Assembly (NCBI GenBank): GCA_017545095.1
Contig: JAFYCU010000047.1
Coordinates: 1 to 8,995, forward strand
Reading direction: 5' to 3'
Source: Muribaculaceae bacterium
GTDB taxonomy: Bacteria > Bacteroidota > Bacteroidia > Bacteroidales > Muribaculaceae
DNA length: 8,995 nt
Part shown: positions 1-6,018 of the stretch, in pieces
Layout of the letters: every line of letters starts with the position of its first letter
Position numbering within the stretch: the first letter of the stretch is position 1
Notes under the pieces: model-generated
What the model saw: only the letters and a program-made list of their open reading frames with translations
What the model was told of the DNA's origin: nothing
Database searches by the model: none
Position numbers and translations under genes: made by a program

Positions 1-46
1 AGTCAACAAATTATATACAAATTTATTACAAATTATAATAAGATGC
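1..46. repeat. AT-rich dispersed repeat, copy 1 (cut by window edge)
   Basis: Positions 1-46 are identical to 219-264, and to 401-446 up to the heptamer that follows. The core is an AT-rich block ending in ataataagatgc, and it runs directly into agatgcR heptamers. The left edge may continue outside the window. Nature unknown. Confidence 0.85.
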
Positions 47-71
47 GAGATGCGAGATGCAAGATGCAAGA
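41..71. repeat. Heptamer tandem repeat agatgcR, array 1
   Basis: Four consecutive 7-base units read agatgcg, agatgcg, agatgca, agatgca and then ag. It directly abuts the AT-rich repeat copy 1. Similar short arrays follow at 149-171, 259-273 and 441-455. Confidence 0.85.
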
Positions 72-148
72 GCCGCATTGCGATAATTTGAAGCGTAATC
101 AATAGTCCATAATAGTCCTATGTTGTCTTTAATTGTCTGATAACCACA

Positions 149-171
149 AGATGCGAGATGCGAGATGCAAG
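149..171. repeat. Heptamer tandem repeat agatgcR, array 2
   Basis: Three units (agatgcg, agatgcg, agatgca) followed by ag, here without the AT-rich block in front. This shows that the heptamer array can occur apart from the longer repeat. It is followed by ggctaacgc, which also follows copy 2 at 277. Confidence 0.8.
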
Positions 172-215
172 CTGGCTAACGCGAGAATCTACCAATCAGA
201 ATAAAGAGATTTAAA

Positions 216-280
216 AACAGTCAACAAATTATATACAAATTTATTACAAATTATAATAAGATGCGAGATGCGAGACGGCT
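216..280. repeat. AT-rich dispersed repeat, copy 2
   Basis: Positions 216-280 match 398-462 at 64 of 65 positions by eye; the single difference is in the first heptamer (agatgcg against agatgca). The unit is aacag, an AT-rich block, two heptamers and then agacggct. Confidence 0.85.
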
Positions 281-397
281 AACGCAAAAAGACACGCGAT
301 GCAAGTTGAGCCGCACCCTGGCGCGGCTGATGGCCGAAGAGATGTGCGAAAATCAAACAATTAAGGGCAATAGGAGACAATTAAAGACAACGGCTTG

Positions 398-462
398 AAC
401 AGTCAACAAATTATATACAAATTTATTACAAATTATAATAAGATGCAAGATGCGAGACGGCT
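398..462. repeat. AT-rich dispersed repeat, copy 3
   Basis: This is the partner of the copy at 216-280, offset by 182 bases. Sequence after the shared agacggct diverges (ggcgcggcg here, aacgcaaaa in copy 2), so the repeat boundary is near 462. The near identity implies recent duplication or ongoing homogenisation. Confidence 0.85.
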
Positions 463-569
463 GGCGCGGCGTTCAGACAACGAAGGAATATTTAAAGCAA
501 TTATAGAGCAGTTGTGCCCAGCTGAGAATTAACCATCAATTATCTGTTTGGTAACAATTGGCTCGAGCG

Positions 570-1994
570 TCACAAAAAGCTAAACAAGTCGTCCATTGTG
601 ACCTGATGCGTGACGGTTGCGGCATAGGCGTTCTGGGCAAGGCCGAATGGGGTAATCCATGTGGGTATCACCCCACATTTGGTTCGGGTCTCATTGATGA
701 ATGCGGCAGCCTGTTGTCGCATCTGTTCGTCATCGTGGGCGGTAATGGTGAATTCCGACTGCGAGAATTTGATTTCGCACAGGTTGATGAGGCGGTCGGC
801 GCGCTCGATAATCATGTCAATCTGCACGCGCGGCAACGAGGTGCTGCGCCAGGAGTAGTATTCCACAGCTATCCGGTCCAGCCCCAAAGCATGCCTCACT
901 TGATTGATGTGGACCATGCAAACTCGTTCGAAAGCCAGTCCCCGCCAGGTGTTGAGCGTGGGCGTGTTGAGATGCTGCTGCCAATAGTCGTTGGTAGTCA
1001 GTTTCTTGGAAAAGGTGAGGTGGAATAGCGTGAAAATGTCGGTCAGTTGATAATAGGCATCATAGGTTTTCGCTTTCCCGTTTCGCTTTGTGGGATAGCG
1101 CCGAATGATGTCACAATACTCCAGGTTGTCCAATTGCTGCGTCAGCGTTCCACTCGACGGCATGCGCAGATGCCGGGCAATCTCGTTGCGCGTCAGCCCC
1201 GGCTTGTGCGCACCCAGCAGCTCCACAATCCTGATGTATTGCTCTGGCGACCTGAACAGTGAAGCGTACAGTCTATGGTATTCCTGGCTAAGCTCTGACT
1301 TGCGGCTGAAGTAAAGCCTGTCGATATTCTGCGCCAAGCTTTGTTTATGGCTGAGCAGACTCAGGTAATAGGGAATCCCGCCGAATATCATGTATGTCTC
1401 AACAATCATCTGGCGCGGCCATTGGATTTTTTTCTGTTTCAAATAAGCCTCGGTCTCAGCCAGATTAAACTGGCGCAAATAGATGCTGCGGGTGATGCGG
1501 TTGTGAAGCCCTCCATGGTTGTTGATGATGTTGTCGGCCATCCACGAGGTGGCTGAGCCGCACACAATCAAGAACACATTGCCGTGCAGCGAGGCCCAGG
1601 TGTTCCAAAAATAGCCTAACGCTTTGACAAACCCCGAGCGCGGCGTGTCGAAGCAAGGAAGCTCATCAATATAGACCACGCAACGCTGCTGGGGCTTGCA
1701 GCGAGCAAGCACGTCTTTCAATGCCTCGAATGCCTCCAGCCAACTGCCGGGGCGGTGGCCACTGTAGCCGGCTTTCAGCAGCGAGGCGGTGAAAGCGAAC
1801 AACTGTTCTTCCTTGTTGCCGTCAATAATTCCTGTTGCCGAGAAAACGCAGTCAACACCAAGGAACTTTTGTATCAGGTAGGTCTTTCCCACGCGACGGC
1901 GACCGTAAACAGCCACAAACTCCGCCCGGCCTGAATCGTAGATGTCGCGAAGCAACCGCAGCTCCTCCTCGCGTCCGATAAAATCATCATTCAT
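570..1994 (-). CDS. AAA-type ATPase with C-terminal DUF234 / PD-(D/E)XK-like domain
   Basis: A 474-residue protein of the prokaryotic AAA ATPase family (archaeal ATPase plus DUF234) that is often present in many copies in Bacteroidales; its function is poorly known. Seen in the sequence: a Walker A motif GRRRVGKT at residues 31-38, Walker B VVYIDE at 106-111, a sensor-like strand FLIVCGS at 141-147, a probable winged-helix region around 255-300, and a C-terminal segment with D393 and the E-x-K pair E407/K409. That spacing fits a PD-(D/E)XK nuclease fold, as proposed for DUF234; actual cleavage is inference. The ATG start follows a Bacteroidetes promoter by about 28 bases. The gene stands alone among repeats and looks accessory rather than part of the housekeeping operons upstream. 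No transposase or toxin partner is adjacent. Confidence 0.9.
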   Translation of the reverse strand: MNDDFIGREEELRLLRDIYDSGRAEFVAVYGRRRVGKTYLIQKFLGVDCVFSATGIIDGNKEEQLFAFTASLLKAGYSGHRPGSWLEAFEALKDVLARCKPQQRCVVYIDELPCFDTPRSGFVKALGYFWNTWASLHGNVFLIVCGSATSWMADNIINNHGGLHNRITRSIYLRQFNLAETEAYLKQKKIQWPRQMIVETYMIFGGIPYYLSLLSHKQSLAQNIDRLYFSRKSELSQEYHRLYASLFRSPEQYIRIVELLGAHKPGLTRNEIARHLRMPSSGTLTQQLDNLEYCDIIRRYPTKRNGKAKTYDAYYQLTDIFTLFHLTFSKKLTTNDYWQQHLNTPTLNTWRGLAFERVCMVHINQVRHALGLDRIAVEYYSWRSTSLPRVQIDMIIERADRLINLCEIKFSQSEFTITAHDDEQMRQQAAAFINETRTKCGVIPTWITPFGLAQNAYAATVTHQVTMDDLFSFL

Positions 1995-2022
1995 AACTTA
2001 ATGCATTCTCAATTTGACGATG

Positions 2023-2058
2023 CAAAGATAGCAAAAACAATCGGTATAATCCCCCAAA
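2023..2058 (-). promoter_or_regulatory. Putative promoter of the ATPase gene
   Basis: On the minus strand the box TATCTTTG (2030-2023) fits the Bacteroidetes -7 consensus TAnnTTTG. A TTTG lies at 2058-2055, 24 bases upstream, slightly longer than the usual spacing of about 19-21. Transcription would begin about 25 bases before the ATG at 1994. The ten bases tgcaaagata recur exactly at 8951-8960 before another gene. Confidence 0.6.
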
Positions 2059-2084
2059 ACTGCGAAAAAATACGAGTTTTGGGG
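2052..2084. repeat. Perfect 10-bp inverted repeat upstream of the ATPase gene
   Basis: The arm ccccaaaact (2052-2061) pairs perfectly with agttttgggg (2075-2084) across a 13-base loop. It overlaps the -33 TTTG of the putative ATPase promoter. It could be an operator, or a terminator for the small lipoprotein gene that reads toward it. There is no long T-run on either strand, so a classic terminator is not clearly supported. Confidence 0.6.
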
Positions 2085-2153
2085 ATTTTGTGAGGCTACT
2101 CCTCATGGCAACTATAGCCGTGCTGCCTACTTAGAACACTCGGTTGTCAAAAC

Positions 2154-2190
2154 AATCAGCGAAATCGGCCCATTCAGCGTAATCAGCGTG
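2154..2190. repeat. Degenerate aatcagcg direct repeats
   Basis: The octamer aatcagcg occurs at 2154-2161 and 2181-2188, with a variant attcagcg at 2172-2179 between them. It lies in the untranslated stretch between the ATPase and the small lipoprotein. Function unknown. The rest of 2085-2255 shows only a stray match to the aatgcac heptamer family (2227-2237, reverse orientation). Confidence 0.5.
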
Positions 2191-2255
2191 AAATGGCATC
2201 CGCAAGGCGATGCACATTGCGGCAATTGTGCATTGCCAAACGCATTGAGCATGAA

Positions 2256-2426
2256 TCAACGCTCGTAGTCGTCGATTTCGATTTCGCCGTTGAGCAGGGC
2301 ATTTTCGCTGCCCCACTCGGCGTTGCTCCACTCATCGTCGTCGAAGGTCATATACTGTGTGTTGACACACGACGTGAGCGCCGTCAAGGCGGCAAGCAGC
2401 AGCAGGAGGGTAATTATTCGTTTCAT
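2256..2426 (-). CDS. Small acidic lipoprotein (56 aa), unknown function
   Basis: A short open frame with a textbook lipoprotein signal peptide: basic MKR at the N-terminus, a run of leucines and alanines, then LTSC with the lipidation cysteine at residue 20. The mature part is only about 36 residues and very acidic (DDDEW at 29-33, EIEIDDYE near the end), with two tryptophans and no basic residue except the final arginine. It would be exported by Sec and anchored in the inner or outer membrane. The acidic run just after the cysteine is not at the position of the usual Bacteroidetes surface-export signal, so location is uncertain. It reads toward the ATPase gene, 261 bases away. A weak -7-like box with one extra base lies at 2506-2498. 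I do not recognise the family; the signal peptide is the main support for a real gene. Confidence 0.68.
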   Translation of the reverse strand: MKRIITLLLLLAALTALTSCVNTQYMTFDDDEWSNAEWGSENALLNGEIEIDDYER

Positions 2427-2506
2427 GACTATTCACTTGAAATTGGTTTCTTTGTCAATTGAGAAAAGCGTTGATATTGGACTTGGCTGTAGAGACTCAA
2501 AAAATA

Positions 2507-2553
2507 GACATAAGTACATAAGCTCTTGACTGCGGTTGACATAAGAACATAAG
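2507..2553. repeat. 16-bp direct repeat gacataagNacataag
   Basis: The sequence gacataagtacataag at 2507-2522 recurs as gacataagaacataag at 2538-2553 with one mismatch; each copy also contains an internal acataag doublet. The second copy overlaps the left target-site duplication of the adjacent MITE-like element. Function unknown. Confidence 0.7.
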
Positions 2554-2605
2554 ATTAGGTAACTACCGCGAAGTTGTCCTCAACAAAAATAGTGAACTTT
2601 TAGCT

Positions 2606-2640
2606 GCTCCCCTAAATTAGGGGAGCTGTCACGAAGTGAC
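2606..2640. repeat. Hairpin A of the MITE-like element
   Basis: gctcccctaa (2606-2615) is complementary to ttaggggagc (2617-2626), a near-perfect palindrome. It is followed by a small hairpin gtcac-gaa-gtgac (2628-2640). Such G/C-block hairpins are characteristic of the element interior and could also act in transcription termination. Confidence 0.75.
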
Positions 2641-2697
2641 TGAGGGGTATAACAAAGCGATTGGGTATCAGCGATTTGGAAATCATACTCCCCCCAA

Positions 2698-2718
2698 CCC
2701 CCTCTATCTTAGAGGGGG
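2698..2718. repeat. Hairpin B of the MITE-like element
   Basis: ccccctcta (2698-2706) pairs with tagaggggg (2710-2718) around a three-base loop. It resembles hairpin A in composition (C-run, TA centre, G-run, then agctgt), suggesting that the two arose by duplication inside the element. Confidence 0.75.
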
Positions 2719-2838
2719 AGCTGTTAAAACATTCATTGTGTGGACAACTTTTAGGTAGTTGCTTAAGATTATTATTGTCCATTTCTTATTATCCTCATTT
2801 TGTGCTTTTTTCTTCTTTTGAGCCTCTGTTAAATCAGG

Positions 2839-4119
2839 TCAGTTCTGCTCCTCAGTTTCGGGGCGCACCTTCAAGCGGATCAGCTCGATGCGACCTGCTG
2901 TTTTCTTGGTCACGGTGAGTTCAAACTGGTCGATGGTCACTGTTTCGCCCTCGGCGGGCAATGCCTCGTGGTTGAAGAGCAGGTAGCCGGCAATGGTCTG
3001 GTAGTCGTCGCTTTCGGGCAGGTCGAGGTGGAACCGCTCGTTGATGTCCTCGATTTCCATGCGTCCGCTCAGCTCATAGGTTGTTTCATCAACTTGGCGT
3101 GCAGTGAGTTGGTTGCGGTCGTGTTCGTCCTCGATTTCGCCGAAGATTTCTTCCACCAGATCCTCGAGCGTCACCATGCCGCTGGTTCCTCCGAACTCGT
3201 CGAGCACGATGGCCATCGAGCGTTTCTTCTCGAGCAGGCTGGTCATCATTTTGCGTGCCAGCTGCGACTCGGGCGCGAACAGCACGGGTTTGATGCGCTT
3301 TTTCCAGTCCACATCGGTCACAAACAGTTCGCTCACCTGGATGAACCCGATCACATGGTCGATTTCGTCGCGATAGACCACAATCTTGGACAGCCCCGAC
3401 TGTGTGAACAGCCTCACCAGGTCGTCGCGCGTGGTGTCGGAGATGTCGACGGCCACCATCTCGTTGCGCGGCACCATGCAGTCGCGCAGCCGCGTGTCGC
3501 CAAAGTCGAGCGCGTTCTCAAACAGCTTCACCTCGTGCTCCACCTCGCGGTTCTCGTCCTCGTGGGCATCGATGTTGTCTTGCAGATAGGCGTCCAGCTC
3601 CTCGACGGTGAGCACTGGATGTCGGTCGCCAGTCACCTGCACGCCAAAGAGGCGCATCAGCGATGCCGAGAGCCACTCGGTGAACAGCGTGATGGGATAG
3701 AGCAGGCAGTAGGCCGTGAAGAGCGGCAGCGAGAACGTGCGCAGCGAGTAGTTGGGGTTGATGCGGAACACTGCCTTGGGTAGGAACTCGCCCGTGAACA
3801 AGATGATAATCGACGAGATGAGCGTCTGCAACAGCAGAATCACAAACTCGTTGGTGGTGATCAGCTCGAGCAGAGGCTGCGTGAGCATGGCCATGCCTAT
3901 GCTATATACCACGTTCACGATGTTGTTGCCGATGAGCAGCGTGGAGATAAACATCTCGCGGTGGCTGTAGAACACGTTGAGCATGCGGTTCACCAGTCCG
4001 CCACGGGCAATGTCGATCTCGGCCCGCACCTTGTTGCTCGACACAAAGGCAATCTCCATGCCCGAGAAAAAACCCGACAGGAGCAGCGAAATCAACACGA
4101 TGATGAGTGGTGTGGTCAA
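2839..4119 (-). CDS. CNNM/CBS/CorC-type membrane protein (hemolysin family)
   Basis: A 426-residue inner-membrane protein of the CNNM family (DUF21, CBS pair, CorC_HlyC), members of which are linked to magnesium or other cation efflux; many are still labelled hemolysin without evidence. Visible: hydrophobic segments at about 4-20, 58-80, 91-110 and 128-150; the conserved GEFLPKAV at 110-117; the CBS region opening with RDCMVPRNE at 212-220; the signature [24 protein letters not shown] within 295-318; and a C-terminal CorC_HlyC domain at about 340-420. The start is TTG: a stop lies two codons upstream and the next internal ATG (residue 21) would remove the first membrane segment. It follows lptC by 57 bases and is probably the last gene of the coaX operon. 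The reading frame stays open for 25 codons beyond its TGA. Confidence 0.92.
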   Translation of the reverse strand: MTTPLIIVLISLLLSGFFSGMEIAFVSSNKVRAEIDIARGGLVNRMLNVFYSHREMFISTLLIGNNIVNVVYSIGMAMLTQPLLELITTNEFVILLLQTLISSIIILFTGEFLPKAVFRINPNYSLRTFSLPLFTAYCLLYPITLFTEWLSASLMRLFGVQVTGDRHPVLTVEELDAYLQDNIDAHEDENREVEHEVKLFENALDFGDTRLRDCMVPRNEMVAVDISDTTRDDLVRLFTQSGLSKIVVYRDEIDHVIGFIQVSELFVTDVDWKKRIKPVLFAPESQLARKMMTSLLEKKRSMAIVLDEFGGTSGMVTLEDLVEEIFGEIEDEHDRNQLTARQVDETTYELSGRMEIEDINERFHLDLPESDDYQTIAGYLLFNHEALPAEGETVTIDQFELTVTKKTAGRIELIRLKVRPETEEQN

Positions 4120-4176
4120 AACTCAGTATTTATTATTTACGATTAATCTTATCATGCGACACAGCTCAAGGCTCTC

Positions 4177-4749
4177 TCACACTCCATTATCGCCGCGTGG
4201 GAAGCGGCTCTCGTCGATGGGGAAGATGGCTTCGACATCGCGCAGAGTGTAGGTGGTGAAGCGTTCGTTGCTTTCGTAGCCATAACCCTCGATCACGCGT
4301 CCCTGGCGCTCGATGTGGATGAATGCCTCGCCATAGAGGCGGTGGTCACTCTGGTTCCAGAAGAGCTGGTCGGTGAGAATCACGTCGCCGTCGGCATTGG
4401 TGATGTGCACATGGCCGTGGAGGTCCCACAGCTGCTTGTGCTCGTCGTAGTAAGCCGAGTCGCACTCGATGCTGGTGATGCACTGGTAGGCCGAGTCTAG
4501 CTCTTCGGCTTTGACTCCGTCGGGAAACACCCAGTGGGGCTCACGAGCCTCCTCAAACATGAGCCATTGCTTGGTGGTGATGCGGTAACGCGTACGGCCG
4601 TCGTCGCTGATCACCGTCTGCACATCGTGCGAGGTCATCGTGGGCACCTTCTCGCGGTCGGTGTCGTGCGCCACCACGCTGGTCACCTGGTCTTTGCAAG
4701 CGGCCATCACAAGCAGCACCATTAGCAGGACATGGGCATGACGGGGCAT
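4177..4749 (-). CDS. lptC: LPS export ABC transporter periplasmic protein LptC
   Basis: A 190-residue LptC-type protein. LptC receives lipopolysaccharide from the LptB2FG transporter and passes it to the periplasmic LptA bridge. It starts with a signal sequence (MPRHAHVLLMVLLVMAAC) with a lipobox-like MAAC and cysteine at residue 18, as in Bacteroidetes LptC lipoproteins, whereas E. coli LptC keeps a membrane helix. The body shows family patterns: the FPDGVKAEE segment at 75-83, NADGDVILTDQLFWN at 118-132, RLYGEAFIHI at 137-146, and GYGYESNERFTTYTL at 155-169. An upstream extension in frame exists, but it lies inside the preceding gene and spoils the signal peptide, so I use the ATG at 4749. 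That ATG shares its A with the TGA stop of the barrel gene (TGATG), implying coupled translation. Confidence 0.9.
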   Translation of the reverse strand: MPRHAHVLLMVLLVMAACKDQVTSVVAHDTDREKVPTMTSHDVQTVISDDGRTRYRITTKQWLMFEEAREPHWVFPDGVKAEELDSAYQCITSIECDSAYYDEHKQLWDLHGHVHITNADGDVILTDQLFWNQSDHRLYGEAFIHIERQGRVIEGYGYESNERFTTYTLRDVEAIFPIDESRFPRGDNGV

Positions 4750-5975
4750 CAGCGAATCTTGTTCTTCCAGAACCACAGCTCGTTGAAGTTCACGCTGAGC
4801 GTGATGTTCAGGTAATCCTCGGTAATCATCACCGTGGGCGATGAGGTGCGATGCCGCCACTCAAAACCCAGGTTCACAGTGGTTTTTCCGCCCGGCACGG
4901 GCAGTCCCACACCCATGGTGGCACCGTAGTCGCGCACGTTGTTGCCGGCAATATTCAGGTAGTCGTGGTTGTAGAACGCACCCACGCGGAAAGCCATCGC
5001 CCCCAGGTAGGAGCCGCGCCGGTTGGGCGAGAACTGCAGTCCGGCAGCCGCCTTCCAGCGATTGTCGAATTCGGTCGACGGCGACTCGAAACCATATACA
5101 GGGTGGTAATCGGCATTCTTCCAGTTCTGATAGGTGAAGTCGACCTCGGCAATCCATCGGCCATCGTGATTGTAGCTCAGACCTGCCCCCACAGTGTGCG
5201 GCTGCTCGTAGTTGCCCTTCATCGCGATGTAGTCAAGCGTGTCGGCCTTGGTGTCCTGGCTGTTCATCATTGTGCTCCACACATGTCCGTGGTAGGCCTT
5301 TCGCGGCATCCACGCCACGCCCAGCACCAAGCGGTCGCGTGCCGAGAGCTGTGCGGCATACTGGATGCCCAGGTTGATGTTCCAGTCGCGCACCTCCACC
5401 ACACGCTGATAGGTCGATACCGAGGCTGTGGAGGTGGCATTGGTGTTGGTGATGGTGCCGAACAGATAGGCCACATTGGCACCCAGACTCAGCCCTTTCA
5501 CCGGCTCATATCCGGCACCTAGATAAAGCTGCGAGAGCCCGCCGGCACCCACGCGCGACTCGGTGCCGCCATCGATGGTGCCAGAATAGGTATAACCCAC
5601 ATGGGAATAGGGTATGAGTCCGAACGAGGCACCCAGATGGTTGGCCACACGGAAGTGAGCCGTGAGGTAGTCGAGTCCTCCGCCGAAGTTATAGCCGCTC
5701 ATCGAGCCTTCTTTCGACCAGGCATTGTTCAGGTCCACCCCCACATCCCACAAAAAGGTGAGCGAGTCAACTTGCGAATAAGAAGCGGGGTTCATCACGT
5801 TGATGGCGCGTCCGTTCTGCATGGCATAGCCCACACCACCCATCTGTCGCTGGATGCCCGAGGCATTGTCGCCCAGCAGTCCATAGCCCTGCTTGGAATA
5901 GGGGCTGGTGGTGACCTGCGCCACGGCAGGGAAGAGTGCGGCAAGCGTCAGTGCCAGCATCATCAAGCGTTTCAT
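4749..5975 (-). CDS. Outer-membrane beta-barrel protein of the coaX-lptC cluster
   Basis: A 408-residue exported protein from the chosen ATG. It opens with a Sec signal peptide (MKRLMMLALTLAALFPAVA, cleavage before Q20) and then consists of alternating, aromatic-rich strands with glycine and asparagine turns, as in outer-membrane barrels. The N-terminal NPASYS at 62-67 recalls the NPA motif of FadL-like barrels, but the match is too weak to claim a fatty-acid transporter. The C-terminal part (TVNLGFEWRHR at 366-376, then LNITLSVNF) looks like closing strands. Alternative starts at 5990 and 6032 are in frame; the last overlaps coaX by 14 bases. I prefer 5975 because it gives the cleanest signal peptide and is preceded by an A-rich stretch. 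Its one-base overlap with lptC suggests a role near LPS export or envelope biogenesis, which is inference. Confidence 0.85.
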   Translation of the reverse strand: MKRLMMLALTLAALFPAVAQVTTSPYSKQGYGLLGDNASGIQRQMGGVGYAMQNGRAINVMNPASYSQVDSLTFLWDVGVDLNNAWSKEGSMSGYNFGGGLDYLTAHFRVANHLGASFGLIPYSHVGYTYSGTIDGGTESRVGAGGLSQLYLGAGYEPVKGLSLGANVAYLFGTITNTNATSTASVSTYQRVVEVRDWNINLGIQYAAQLSARDRLVLGVAWMPRKAYHGHVWSTMMNSQDTKADTLDYIAMKGNYEQPHTVGAGLSYNHDGRWIAEVDFTYQNWKNADYHPVYGFESPSTEFDNRWKAAAGLQFSPNRRGSYLGAMAFRVGAFYNHDYLNIAGNNVRDYGATMGVGLPVPGGKTTVNLGFEWRHRTSSPTVMITEDYLNITLSVNFNELWFWKNKIR

Positions 5976-6018
5976 TTTATTGTTTCTCATATCTTGTTTC
6001 TCGTTTACAAGTCGTTCC

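Larger units (their letters stand above)
1..569. other. Gene-free, repeat-rich intergenic region
   Basis: I see no convincing gene in this stretch on either strand; all frames are broken by stops. It holds three copies of an AT-rich repeat, several arrays of the heptamer agatgcR, an inverted pair of 17-base sequences (122-138 and 375-391), a 10-base direct repeat (aatagtccat-like at 101-120) and a small GC-rich hairpin (309-314 with 323-328). The region lies downstream of the ATPase gene that ends at 570. I see no clear rho-independent terminator for that gene here. Confidence 0.7.
2557..2763. mobile_element. MITE-like element, 207 bp, with TIRs and 7-bp target duplication
   Basis: Seen directly: the left end aactacc-gcg-aagttgtcc (2561-2579) and the reverse complement of the right end (2742-2760) agree at 16 of 19 positions, and the outermost bases ag also match with a one-base slip. 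The direct repeat taagatt flanks both ends exactly (2550-2556 and 2764-2770), as expected for a target-site duplication. Inside are two strong hairpins and a short palindrome, and no transposase. This is the form of a non-autonomous miniature element mobilised in trans. It lies 75 bases beyond the stop of the CNNM/CBS gene. Family assignment is open. Confidence 0.75.

Noticed and set aside
309..328. GC-rich hairpin agccgc/gcggct as a terminator
   Set aside because: The stem is only six base pairs, no T-run follows on either strand, and it is about 240 bases beyond the ATPase gene's stop.
1..462. CRISPR array
   Set aside because: Only three repeats, about 65 bases long, with unequal intervals of roughly 120-150 bases, and no cas genes nearby.
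2612..2782. A 56-codon open frame on the minus strand running through the MITE-like element
   Set aside because: It is made almost wholly of the element's hairpins and TIR, has no domain or signal features, and G/C-block repeats readily stay open by chance.
2968..3783. Long plus-strand open frame (271 codons)
   Set aside because: It is antisense to the CNNM/CBS gene, whose motifs are clear. High GC at third positions creates such shadows, and the translation has no recognisable domain.
4750..4860. N-terminal extension of LptC upstream of 4749
   Set aside because: It overlaps the barrel gene and puts the lipoprotein signal sequence at residue 38, which would make it non-functional for export.
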